Assembly (NCBI GenBank): GCA_963757395.1
Contig: CAVWRK010000010.1
Coordinates: 248,001 to 312,000 of the forward strand
Source: DATAOG01 sp963757395
GTDB taxonomy: Bacteria > Pseudomonadota > Alphaproteobacteria > Geminicoccales > Geminicoccaceae
Direction: 5' to 3'
DNA: 64,000 nucleotides
Shown here: piece after piece, positions 53,536 through 61,683 of the stretch
Position numbering within the stretch: the first letter of the stretch is position 1
Layout: every line of letters begins with the position of its first letter
The notes under the pieces: generated by a model
Databases searched by the model: none
Told to the model about the DNA's origin: nothing
Seen by the model: the letters and a program-made list of their open reading frames with translations, nothing else
Translations under genes and position numbers: made by a program

Positions 53536-53955
53536 GACGCCGCCTCCCGCTCCACGAGCCAGCGCTCGAAGTCGACTCTTCAAGGCATTCACCTCGTCGG
53601 CCCAGGCGCGCGCTTCGACCACGGAAGGTTCGGGCGGTGGGCGGCCGGCTCGAGATGCCTCCTCGGGGTAGCGATGCGCCCACACGTCGTCGGAGAACCT
53701 GTCCAGTTCGAGGAACCGTGCTCGAGGCCGACGAACGCCTCTGGCAACGCGTGTCGCCGATGCCTTGATCACGTGGCCCTTGCGTGGACGGATCTCATGG
53801 GCGACCAGGGCCGCCTTGGTCAGCTTCTCGGCCGCCTGCTGAACATGGTAGGCAGCCTGGTCCGGCATGGGATCGTCGGTTCACAAGCAAGGCGAGCCAT
53901 TCTGAGATCCCGCTCGACCGTTCCTTAGCCAGCTGGCGACGACCTGCTGGTTCAT
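53532..53955 (-). pseudogene. HEPN-domain protein, frameshifted
   Basis: Read in pieces, this is a full HEPN protein of the MNT-associated type: MNQQVVASWLR, then VERDLRMARLACEPTIP, then MPDQAAYHVQQAAEKLTKAALVAHEIRPRKGH and LELDRFSDDVWAHRYPEE, then VDFERWLVEREAAS ending at a TGA that overlaps the livH-like GTG. Frame changes are needed near 53920, 53880 and 53550, and a local shift near 53740 is possible. The MNT partner lies just upstream. Either the toxin has decayed or the assembly has indels here. Confidence 0.65.
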
Positions 53956-54030
53956 GGACGCATGATCGACTGGCGCGGGCGAAGTTCGATCCAGATGTGT
54001 CGCCGGCCACTCGGGTATAGCCTGACACCA

Positions 54031-54351
54031 TCATTGCTCACCTCGAAGGAAAGCGTTCCAACCTCGTGCCGCCGTCGGCAAAGCCGCCGGCCCGGCCGGA
54101 ATCAGCTCGGCAGTCAGATCGGTGTCGCGCCTCGCCTCCCGCAGGTCGTCCCAAATCTGCCGGGTCATCCGCTCGTCGGGAATTACGATCATGAGATCGT
54201 AGTCGCTGTCCTCGTCGGCATCGCCGCGGGCGCGCGAGCCGAACAGGTAGATCGCGACCGGATCGACCTTGGCGACGATCTGCTTGACCAACCGGTCGAG
54301 CCCCTCCGGATCGTCGATCTGCGGCTTAGCCCGGGTCAGCGCCTCAGTCAT
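54031..54351 (-). CDS. MNT-type nucleotidyltransferase (antitoxin-like)
   Basis: The 106-residue minimal nucleotidyltransferase has KVDPVAIYLFGSRARGDADEDSDYDLMIVI, the GSxxxGxxxxxSDxDL motif, and a later acidic residue in DTDLTAELIPAG. Its ATG overlaps the end of the livG-like gene by eight bases. It pairs with the HEPN gene downstream, and the two sit inside the transporter operon. Such MNT proteins modify and silence HEPN RNases. Confidence 0.85.
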   Translation of the reverse strand: MTEALTRAKPQIDDPEGLDRLVKQIVAKVDPVAIYLFGSRARGDADEDSDYDLMIVIPDERMTRQIWDDLREARRDTDLTAELIPAGPAALPTAARGWNAFLRGEQ

Positions 54352-55165
54352 GGGTGACCCCGAGATAGGCCTCGATCACCGCCGGGTCGTTGCGCACCTG
54401 GTCGGGAGTGCCGTCGGCGAGCAGCTTGCCGTAGTCGAGCACCACGACCCGGTCCGAGATGTCCATGACCACGCTCATGTCGTGCTCGATCAGCGCGATC
54501 GTCGTGCCGAACTCCTCGTTGACGTCGAGCACGAAGCGGCACATGTCCTCCTTCTCCTCGAGGTTCATGCCGGCCATCGGCTCGTCCAGCAGCAACAGCT
54601 CCGGCTGCATCGCCAGCGCCCGGCCGAGCTCGACCCGCTTCTGCAGGCCATAGGGCAGCTGGCCGACCGGCGTGTTGCGGATCGCCTGGATCTCGAGGAA
54701 GTCGATGATCTGCTCGACGAATGCGCGATGCTCCAGCTCCTCGCGCTTGGCGCGGCCGAGGTAGATCGCCTGCTCGAGGAAGGTCGCGCGCATCTTCAGG
54801 ATGCGGCCGGTCATCAGGTTGTCGAGCGTGCTCATGCCCCGGAACAGCGCGATGTTCTGGAAGGTCCGGCCGATGCCCTGGACCGCCGCCTCGTGCGGGC
54901 GCATGTGCCGATACGTCCGGCCCTTATAGGTGATCGTGCCCTCCTGGGCCTGGTAGAAGCCGTTGATCACGTTCAGCATCGACGACTTGCCGGCGCCGTT
55001 CGGGCCGATGATCGCGCGGATCTCGCGCTCGCGGATATCGAAGCTGACGTCGGTCAGCGCCGTGACCCCGCCGAAGCGAAGCGTGATGCCGCTGACCTCG
55101 AGCAGGACCCGATCGAGCTGACGCGCCCTGCCGGCGCGCGCGGTCGGCTCGACGAGCGCGGCCAT
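54344..55165 (-). CDS. Liv-type ABC transporter ATP-binding protein (LivG-like)
   Basis: The 273-residue ATPase has Walker A IIGPNGAGKSSMLNVI, signature LPYGLQKRVELGRALAM and Walker B LLLLDEPMAGMN, plus the LivG insertion RTFQNIALFRGMSTLDNLMTGR. It begins 9 bases after the acyl-CoA ligase stop and ends overlapping the MNT gene. Together with the LivF-like ATPase it drives the LivHM-like permease pair. Confidence 0.95.
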   Translation of the reverse strand: MAALVEPTARAGRARQLDRVLLEVSGITLRFGGVTALTDVSFDIREREIRAIIGPNGAGKSSMLNVINGFYQAQEGTITYKGRTYRHMRPHEAAVQGIGRTFQNIALFRGMSTLDNLMTGRILKMRATFLEQAIYLGRAKREELEHRAFVEQIIDFLEIQAIRNTPVGQLPYGLQKRVELGRALAMQPELLLLDEPMAGMNLEEKEDMCRFVLDVNEEFGTTIALIEHDMSVVMDISDRVVVLDYGKLLADGTPDQVRNDPAVIEAYLGVTHD

Positions 55166-55174
55166 GGCGCCCGC

Positions 55175-57095
55175 TTACTCGGCGGCCTGCTGGATCAGGA
55201 GGGCCTCGGGCGCCGCGTCGTGGATCGCCATCTCGGCGGCGATCCTGCCGGTCCGGCCGTCCTCGAAGGTCACCTCGGTCTCGACCGCGACCTTGCGCTG
55301 GCCCGAATAGAGGGCGTCGATCAGCGTCCGGTAGCGCTGATCGATCACGCCGCGGCGCAGCTTGCGCGTCCGGGTGAGCTCGCCATCGTCCGCGTCCAGC
55401 TCCTTGTAGAGCATCAGAAACCGGCTGATCCGCTGGGCCGGCGGCAGGCTGGCGTTGACCTTCTCGACCTCCCTGGCGATCAGCTGGTAGACCTCGGGCC
55501 GGGCCGCGAGATGGGTGTAGGTCGTGAACGCCAGCCCCTGGCCCTCGGCCCATCTCGCGACCATCGCATAGCGCATGCACAAGATCGCGGTCACCGCCGG
55601 CCGGTCGTTGCCGAGGACCACGCACTCGCCGATGTAGGGCGAGAACTTGAGCTTGTTCTCGATGAACTGGGGCGAGAAGCGGACGCCCGGCCGCGGTGGT
55701 CGCGATGTCGCGCAGCCGGTCGACCACCACCAGCCGGCCCTGGTCGTCGAGATAGCCGGCATCGCCGGTCGCGAGCCAGCCGTCCTCGGTCATCGTCTGC
55801 GTGGTCTCGTCGGGCTGCTTGAAATAGCCCTTGAACATGCCGAGGTGGCGCACCCGGACCTCGCCGAGCCCGGTCGCATCGGGCTCGTGAATCTGGATCT
55901 CGGTCTCGTCGAAGGGCAGCCCCGAGCTGTCGAAGTCGAGCTCGCCGCCGGTCTGGATCGTGTAGGCGCCGGCCGCCTCGGTCTGGCCGTAGAGCTGGCG
56001 CAGCGGCACCCCCATCGCGAGGAAAAATCGGAAAGTATCGGGGCCGAGCGCCGAGCCGCCGGTCGCCGCCGACTTGACCCGCGAGAGGCCGAGCCGGTCG
56101 CGCAGCGTGTCGAACAGCACCCGGTCCGCGAGCCAGGAGCGGCGGCCGCCATCGAGCGCCTTCAGGCCGGCCTTGACGGCCCACCGGAAGACCGCCTGGT
56201 TCAGCCGGTTGGCATCGAGCAGGCGGGCGTGCACGTCGGCCGAGATCTGCTCCCAGACCCGCGGCGCGAACAGCACATGCGTGGGCCCGATCTCGCGCAG
56301 ATCGCTGATCACCGTGCTGTCGTCCTCCGGGAAGTTGACCCGGATGCGCGACAGGAGCGGCATCAGCGCGACATAGACCTGCTCGACGATCCAGGGCAGC
56401 GGCAGGATCGACACGTACTCGTCGGTCGGCTCGCGCGGCTCGGCGCGCAGATAGGCGCAGACATGGTCGAGCAACGGCCGGTGCTGGAGCATCGCGAGCT
56501 TGGGGTGCGCGGTCGTGCCCGAGGTCGTGCACAAGACCGCGACCTCGTCGCCCCGACCTGCGGCCACCACCTGCTCGAAGCGGCCGGCGCCCTGGCCCTT
56601 GCCGCGCTCGATCAGCTGCGCCCGCGAGAGCAGCCGGGGGTCGGCGTATTTGCGCAGGCCGCGGCCGTCGTTGTAGACGATCCACCGCAGCTCGGGCAGC
56701 TCGCCCGCGATCTCCAGGAGCTTGTCGACCTGCTCCTCGTCCTCGGCAAAGGCGACCTTGGCCTCGGCGTAGTCGAGCAGATACTGGACCTCCTTGCCGA
56801 GCGCGTCCTCGTAGATGCCGAGCGACATCGCGCCCACGCTCTGCGCCGCGAGCTCGGCCCAGAGCCAGTGCGGCCGGTTGCGGCCGATGATCCCGACCAC
56901 GTCGCCGCGCGCGACCCCGAGCGCCAGCAGCCCGAGCGCCAGCTCCTCGACCTTCTGTTTGGAATCGGCCCAGCTGTAGACGTGCCAGATGCCGAATTCC
57001 TTCTCGCGCAACGCGACCTCGCCACCGAAGCGGGCGGCATTGTGCAGCAGCAGCTTGGCGGTGGTGTCGGCCTGCGCCACATCGGGTAGCTGCAT
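55175..57095 (-). CDS. Long-chain-type acyl-CoA ligase (AMP-forming), frameshifted
   Basis: ATG 57095 opens an AMP-binding enzyme with VLCTTSGTTAHPKLAML (phosphate loop), LYGQTEAAGAYTIQTGG and GDAGYLDDQGRLVVVDRLRDIATTAAG. The frame is broken at CCC/GGG 55686-55688; leaving out one G restores GVRFSPQFIENKLKFSPYIGECVVLGNDRPAVTAILCM through to the stop at 55175 (LLIQQAAE). With that repair the protein is ~640 residues, full length for the FadD15-like group found with Liv-type transporters. It heads the transport operon and likely activates the imported acid. A sequencing insertion is a likely cause of the break. Confidence 0.88.
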
Positions 57096-57295
57096 GGTCA
57101 AGACGCGACCCTCGCTCGGTCCGACCCAAGCTCGACCGCAGCACGCCCAAGCGCTCCGGCGCCCCCGATGGGGCCCGGCCCTGAACGCCATGCGGTGCGC
57201 GCGACCGCGTCGGACACCGAATTCGCCTCCCGGGCGCCGCCTGCTCCCACTAGCTATAGCCGGCGTCGCCTGGCAAGGCTAGTGCCGGCCCGACC

Positions 57296-57312
57296 GTGTC
57301 TCAGTTTGAAAT
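57296..57312 (+). repeat. Left terminal inverted repeat
   Basis: GTGTCTCAGTTTGAAAT, perfect inverted match to 60800-60816. The similarity resumes inward to about 57341, and a perfect 8-bp stem CGCCGGGT/ACCCGGCG lies at 57326-57345. Confidence 0.85.
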
Positions 57313-57530
57313 CTATCGCCCTTGACGCCGGGTTCGCACCCGGCGGCCGATTCCCATATGCTAAGCGCCAAGCATGGGTCAAGGTCGTGAGGTATCCGGG
57401 GCTCGCCTTGTGTACCCAGCGCTTCCGTTTAACCCACGAGGTGGTATGCCTGCAACGCGCGTTGCTCAGCGCTCGGCTTCCGTGGTAGAAAGCCCTGCGT
57501 GGGTCGCGGACGCGGACGCGAGGGTGTGAA

Positions 57531-58423
57531 GTGGCAAGCGAAATGGCGATTGCGAGGCAGTGGCATAAGGACGGCCACGCGATCGTGCAGGCGTCCTTTG
57601 CCGTTGAGTTCGCCGCGCCCCCGCCACCCGCGACGGTCAGAGAATTGCTTGCGTTACACCCCAAGCTCAAGGACAGATACCCACGACGGCAAGAGAGCCG
57701 GGCGCTACGCATCCCGGTTGATGCTCTAGAAACCGAGCACGAACGTACCGTGGTTGGCCAGCCGGTTGTGGGGGATTTAACTTCGACAGTTTGATGCCTG
57801 ATGGCACGGTTGAACGCTCGATCGTCCTAAATGACAAAACACTAACCATTACGCGTTCAGAATATGAACTCTGGCACAAGACTTGGGTCGAAGTGCGCTT
57901 CATATTCGCGTTTATGTTGCCGATCCTGATGCAACGAGGGATCGCGACTACATTTCACCTCCAATACCAAAATCGGTTCGTGTGGGAAGGGGATCTGAGC
58001 GCGTTTCGAGCAGACACGATCTTTCGCTCGGGGAGTGAATTCCTCGCCCCTAACGTGTTCGATGCTCCAGAACTATGGCACAGCAACCATGGGTATTTCG
58101 AGTACCCAAACGGCAACCATCAGCTATTGAGTACCGCTGATGTGCAAGCCGTCCTTCCTGAGAGGCTGGGGGTGGACGCAGATGCCGGTTGGGGGGTGGT
58201 CGTCGAGGTGCGGCTAGGCCATAGGGCTATCCACGGCGTGGAACGGGCAGGGAGCCAGGGCACCCCTATCACAACGGAGGAGGAGATGCTCGGCGCCGGG
58301 GAAGATGGCGAAGGGCTCCTCGATCGCTACATGAATGAGATGCATGCGCGGAACAACTGGCTGATGGCGCGCTTGATCAATGACGAGATGTGCGAGAGGA
58401 TCGCGTTGCCCAGGCCTGAGTGA
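57531..58423 (+). pseudogene. TIGR04255-family protein, frameshifted
   Basis: The first part (HAIVQASFAVEFAAPPPPATVRELLALHPKLKDRYPRRQESRALRIPVDAL) and the second (GFNFDSLMPDGTVERSIVLNDKTLTITRSEYELWHKTWVEVRFIFAFMLPIL, then NRFVWEGDLSAFRADTIF) together match TIGR04255, a sporadically distributed family of unknown function. The two parts are in different frames, and the shift falls at a run of five G's (57770-57774) where six would restore the frame. The C-terminal ~50 residues (EEEMLGAGEDGEGLLDRYMNEMHARNNWLMARLINDEMCERIAL) form a helix and look like a partner- or membrane-contact segment. GTG 57531 is used as start; ATG 57543 is an alternative. The next gene starts 7 bases after the stop. Confidence 0.75.
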
Positions 58424-58430
58424 GGGCTAG

Positions 58431-59006
58431 ATGTTGCAGGCTGAGACCGCATCGACACAGTCTGGCGATTGGCGTCGCTCCGAATGGGCACCTACGCGGG
58501 CGGCGCGCCTAGACAAGGGCGTCGGCAAAGTAGCGGAGCCCAGTCGGGCGCGATCCGGTGAAACGGCAACAATTGTGCCGTTCCCCTGCTCGCTGCCTCC
58601 GACAGATCCGGCATCCAAGATCGAGCCGGAACAGAGGCCTTCTCCCAGGGACAAGTTGCAGGCAGAGCTGCAGTCGTACATGGCTCTGCCACACGGTTGG
58701 GACGGCTATGACGGCGTCCCAGCGTCTCTGGACGCGATAACGGATGTCTTCCTCTTTCTCGACAAGCGGCCGGACGACGTTCGCCTTCCCTACCCTCAAC
58801 TCGGGCCGGATGGTGAAGTCGGGCTGTACTGGCACCCCAGCGAGGGGCTTGCCGAAGTCAGCTTCTATGGAGACGGCGGGTACTCATACCACGCTGAATG
58901 CACTCCTGCCGCAGGCCAGCCGGTCACGGTAGGAAAAGACGGGTGCCCCATTGCGGAAGACTGGGACCCGGAATTGTTGCTTGTGTTGGGTAAGATCGTT
59001 CCCTAG
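58431..59006 (+). CDS. Hypothetical partner of the TIGR04255 protein
   Basis: The 191-residue protein starts at ATG 58431, 7 bases after the TIGR04255 stop and with GAGGG just upstream, so it is in the same operon. The first ~70 residues are basic and low-complexity. Residues ~75-191 form a compact domain: LQAELQSYMALPHGWDGYDGVPASLDAITDVFLFL, LPYPQLGPDGEVGLYWHPSEGLAEVSFYGDGGYSYHAECTPA and DWDPELLLVLGKIVP. I have seen the GWDGYDG-like motif in small proteins linked to TIGR04255 and phage-like genes but cannot assign a function. Its TAG stop is made of the TA target of the IS630-type element plus the element's first G. Confidence 0.75.
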   Translation: MLQAETASTQSGDWRRSEWAPTRAARLDKGVGKVAEPSRARSGETATIVPFPCSLPPTDPASKIEPEQRPSPRDKLQAELQSYMALPHGWDGYDGVPASLDAITDVFLFLDKRPDDVRLPYPQLGPDGEVGLYWHPSEGLAEVSFYGDGGYSYHAECTPAAGQPVTVGKDGCPIAEDWDPELLLVLGKIVP

Positions 59007-60065
59007 TGCACCGACGCGTTCAGAGGATTTAGCTTAGCGAGGATTTGCGGGGAGGTCTTGGTCCAGGTGAAGGGCTTGGGTGCGGCGTTGTGCTCGGCGA
59101 TGTAGCGGTGGATCGCGGCCTGCAAGTCGATCACGGAGTGGAAGGTGCCCCGCTTGAGGCGGCGCCGGGTAAGAGCCGAGAAGAAGGTCTCGACCGCGTT
59201 CAGCCAGGAGCCCGAGGTCGGCGTGAAGTGGAAGGTCCAGCGCGGATGCCGTGCCAGCCAGGCCATGACCTTGGGGTGTTTGTGGCTGCCGTAGTTGTCG
59301 AGGATCACGTGGATCACCTTGCCGGCCGGCACGGCGGCCTCGATGGCGTTGAGGAAGCGCAGGAACTCCTGGTGCCGGTGGCGCTGCATGCAACGGCCGA
59401 GCACCGTGCCGTCGAGGACATTGAGCGCGGCGAACAGGGTGGTGATGCCGTTGCGGATATAGTCGTGGGTCATGGTGCCGGCCTTGCCCGGTTGATCGGC
59501 AGACCGGGCTGGGTCCGGTCCAGGGCCTGGATCTGGCTTTTCTCATCGATCGAGAGCACCAGGCTGTGGGCCGGCGGCTCGACGTACAGGCCGACGATGT
59601 CCTCGAGCTTGGTGGCAAATTCGGGATCGTTGGAGCGCTTGAAGGTCCGGATGCGGTGGGGCTGCAGCCGGTGGGCGCCCCAGATCCGCTGCACCGAGCG
59701 CAAGGAGATCCCGGCGGTCCTGGCCATGGCACGGCCGGTCCAGTGGGTCGCCTCGCCGGGCGCCTCGGCGCAGGTCAGGGCGACCACCGCTGCACCGTCG
59801 CGTCGTCCAGGCGCGGCTTGCCGGCTTGCGGGTGGCATCCCGCAGCAGCCGTCGACCCCGGCCTCGGCGAACCGCCGCTGCCAGCGCCAGACCGCCGGGC
59901 GACCGATCCGGGCGCGTTTGGCAACCTCCGCGACGCTCAGCCGCTCGGCCGACGCCAGGATGATCTGAGCCCGCGCACATGCTTCTGGGCGCGGTTACGA
60001 TCGGCGACGATCGCCTCCAAACGAGCACGATCCTCAGCCAGACCACGGCACACGATCTGAGCCAT
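59003..60065 (-). pseudogene. IS630-family transposase, frameshifted
   Basis: From ATG 60065 the frames together give MAQIVCRGLAEDRARLEAIVADRNRAQKHVR, then AQIILASAERLSVAEVAKRARIGRPAVWRWQRRFAEAG (helix-turn-helix), a WTGRAMARTAGISLRSVQRIWGAHRLQPHRIRTFKRSNDPEF stretch, SLVLSIDEKSQIQALDRTQPGLP with the first catalytic Asp, VILDNYGSHKHPKVMAWL with the second, and SWLNAVETFFSALTRRRL with the Glu. Frame changes are needed near 59975, 59860-59830 and 59480. The DDE residues are all present, but no full-length frame exists, so it is likely inactive as it stands. Confidence 0.85.
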
Positions 60066-60118
60066 GGGCCAGGATCGCACATTCGCCTGTCTTGTATCAT
60101 GATTGCATCAGTGCACTA
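59004..60118. mobile_element. IS630-family insertion sequence
   Basis: The ends are inverted repeats TAGTGCACCGACGCGTTCA (59004-59022) and TGATTGCATCAGTGCACTA (60100-60118), which match at about 15 of 19 positions in inverted orientation, flanked by the TA target dinucleotide that IS630/Tc1-type elements duplicate. The ~1.1-kb length and the transposase inside fit the family. It inserted exactly at the stop codon of the gene at 58431: before insertion the sequence would have read CCC TAG CAG, so the stop is preserved. Confidence 0.85.
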
Positions 60119-60136
60119 GCAGCCCCGATTGCGCAG

Positions 60137-60265
60137 ATGTCGTGTGGCTGCAAGAAACTTGAGCGTGAGCACGGAGAGGGCTCATGCAAGTGTGTACATT
60201 ATCGCGAGCAGTACCCCGCGGGGCAATGTGAGGCTTGTTCAGTAAGCGACTTCTCACCGGGATAG
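60137..60265 (+). CDS. Small Cys-rich protein (42 residues)
   Basis: The short ORF reads MSCGCKKLEREHGEGSCKC, then VHYREQYPAGQCEACSVSD, with CxC, CxC and CxxC pairs that could bind one or two zinc ions. Codon use is sensible and the Cys spacing is too regular to be chance. It overlaps the start of the next gene by about 30 bases. I see no clear ribosome site. It could be the N-terminal zinc-binding part of the next gene, split by a shift, since the two frames meet where the overlap ends (SDFSPG and IVEDDEIL). Confidence 0.45.
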   Translation: MSCGCKKLEREHGEGSCKCVHYREQYPAGQCEACSVSDFSPG

Positions 60266-60726
60266 TCGAGGATGACGAAATTCTTATTAGAACGCTTTAT
60301 TCACCGGTCCAGATCAACATAAGAACTAAAGAGGTTGATCCTGTACATTTTCGGCAAGATGCCTTAAAACGAGGAATGTCAGTCAATCGCAAAAAACACA
60401 TCGACGAGACCAAGCTTCGAGAGCAGATTGAAACTAAGATAGCTAAAGACAAAGAAGAAAAGAAGCGAAGTGACGGTTTTTATAAGGTAGTTGCGGCGAA
60501 ATGTGGAGATATTAGGCAAATCCTCGGCGAGGATGCGCGGCGCTGCTTTAGTGTATACGACACAGCCAATAGCAATGACAAGTCGCACGCTGATGTATGT
60601 CAAGCAGTGGACCCCCCGCCAGGCACTCCAAACCGCACAAGCACTCGGAACGCGATCGGGAGTACGCTGCGCAAGGCATTCTCAGCTGAAGCGACTGATC
60701 TCGCGGCAGTCTTTGGGAAGGAATAA
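60235..60726 (+). CDS. Orphan hypothetical protein of the cassette
   Basis: About 163 residues, the most A+T-rich gene of the area. The core reads IVEDDEILIRTLYSPVQINIRTKEVDPVHFRQDALKRGMSVNRKKHIDE, a charged helix (KLREQIETKIAKDKEEKKRSDGF), then FYKVVAAKCGDIRQILGEDARRCFSVYDTANSNDKSHADVCQAV. The start is uncertain: TTG 60235 is the first in-frame option, and ATG 60376 would remove the conserved-looking first third. The family is not one I can name. Its place in the cassette beside a Cys-rich ORF is the only functional hint. Confidence 0.55.
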   Translation: MFSKRLLTGIVEDDEILIRTLYSPVQINIRTKEVDPVHFRQDALKRGMSVNRKKHIDETKLREQIETKIAKDKEEKKRSDGFYKVVAAKCGDIRQILGEDARRCFSVYDTANSNDKSHADVCQAVDPPPGTPNRTSTRNAIGSTLRKAFSAEATDLAAVFGKE

Positions 60727-60799
60727 GGTGCGACCCACCACCCTCCTGCCCGGGCAGGGGGGTGCGAACCCCGACGTCAATGGCGTAGCCAGGCATCAA

Positions 60800-60816
60800 A
60801 TTTCAAACTGAGACAC
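60800..60816 (-). repeat. Right terminal inverted repeat
   Basis: ATTTCAAACTGAGACAC, the perfect reverse complement of 57296-57312. Just inside lie GGGGTGCGAACCCC, the counterpart of the left hairpin, and the palindrome CCTGCCCGGGCAGG (about 60745-60758). Confidence 0.85.
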
Positions 60817-60907
60817 TACCGCCAGGCCGGCCGTCCGGGCACCCGCCGCGACCAATTCTTGCAGCCCGCGCCTCGTCCGTTGGCGCTGGCCTCCATATAT
60901 CTTCGGT

Positions 60908-61636
60908 ATGACGATGCACCGCCTGGCCAATCCCCTCCGCTATCAGCGGATCGCGGACGCCGTCCTGCCGTGGGCCGGTGGTGCCGCGGTCGTCCTGATG
61001 CTGCTTGGCCTCTACCTTGCTCTGATCGAGGCGCCGCCCGACTACCAGCAGGGCGAGGCCTATCGGATCATGTACGTGCACGTGCCGGCCGCCTGGATGG
61101 CGCTGATGGTCTACGCGCTGATGGCGGTCGCCAGCGTGATCGGCATCGTCTGGCGCCATCCGCTCGCCGAGACCGCCGCGCGGGCGGCGGCGCCGATCGG
61201 AGCGGCCTTCACCGCGATCGCGCTCGTCACCGGCAGCCTCTGGGGCAAGCCGATGTGGGGCACCTATTGGGTCTGGGACGCGCGGTTGACCTCGGTGCTG
61301 ATCCTCTTTTTCCTCTATCTCGGCTACATCGCGCTGTATGAGGCCTTCGACGACCCGGGCCGGGGCGCCCGCGCGGCCGCGATCTTGTGCCTGGTCGGCT
61401 CGGTCAACCTGCCGATCATCAAGTTTTCCGTAGATTGGTGGAACACGCTCCATCAGTCGTCCAGCATCCTGCGGCCCGGAGGCCCGGCGATCGACCCGAG
61501 CATGCTGGTGCCGCTGCTGGTGATGTGGGCCGCCTTCTTGTGCTACTTCACGGCCGTGCATATCTTGCGCACGCGCGCGGAGCTGACCACGCGCAAGATC
61601 CGCAACCTGCGCCTGTCCGCCGATCCGGCGGAGTAG
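60908..61636 (+). CDS. ccmC: Haem transporter permease CcmC
   Basis: The 242-residue protein has six membrane segments and the WWD-type haem-handling motif WGKPMWGTYWVWDARLTSVLILFFLYLGYIAL, with the two flanking His ligand positions (YVHVPAAWM and WWNTLHQSSS). It passes haem to CcmE in cytochrome c maturation. ccmA and ccmB, normally adjacent, lie 14 kb to the left on the other strand, and no ccmD is seen after it. acnA follows after 47 bases. Confidence 0.95.
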   Translation: MTMHRLANPLRYQRIADAVLPWAGGAAVVLMLLGLYLALIEAPPDYQQGEAYRIMYVHVPAAWMALMVYALMAVASVIGIVWRHPLAETAARAAAPIGAAFTAIALVTGSLWGKPMWGTYWVWDARLTSVLILFFLYLGYIALYEAFDDPGRGARAAAILCLVGSVNLPIIKFSVDWWNTLHQSSSILRPGGPAIDPSMLVPLLVMWAAFLCYFTAVHILRTRAELTTRKIRNLRLSADPAE

Positions 61637-61683
61637 AGCCCGCCGCTCGGCGCGGCACCATCTGGCGATCGAGGAGAGCCACC

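Larger units (their letters stand above)
57296..60816. mobile_element. Transposase-less cassette bounded by long inverted repeats
   Basis: The ends are perfect 17-base inverted repeats, GTGTCTCAGTTTGAAAT at 57296-57312 and its reverse complement at 60800-60816. Inward they continue as imperfect repeats: both read CGCC, TTGACG, CGGG, TTCGCACCC in order, and both form a small hairpin with a TCGC loop (left 57326-57345). The 3.5-kb interior holds a TIGR04255-family gene, its partner, an IS630-type insertion that is clearly a later arrival, a Cys-rich small ORF and an orphan gene. No transposase that could belong to the outer ends is present. I see no convincing target duplication just outside. 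It separates the acyl-CoA ligase gene from ccmC. Confidence 0.7.

Noticed and set aside
52597..53868. HEPN-LivH fusion protein
   Set aside because: The neighbouring frame gives a normal HEPN end and a stop overlapping the livH-like GTG, so a one-base shift explains the open frame better.
57326..57345. Sequence resembling a tRNA T-arm (GGGTTCGCACCC)
   Set aside because: No acceptor, D-arm or anticodon arm fits around it, and a matching hairpin at the other end of the cassette explains it as part of the terminal repeats.
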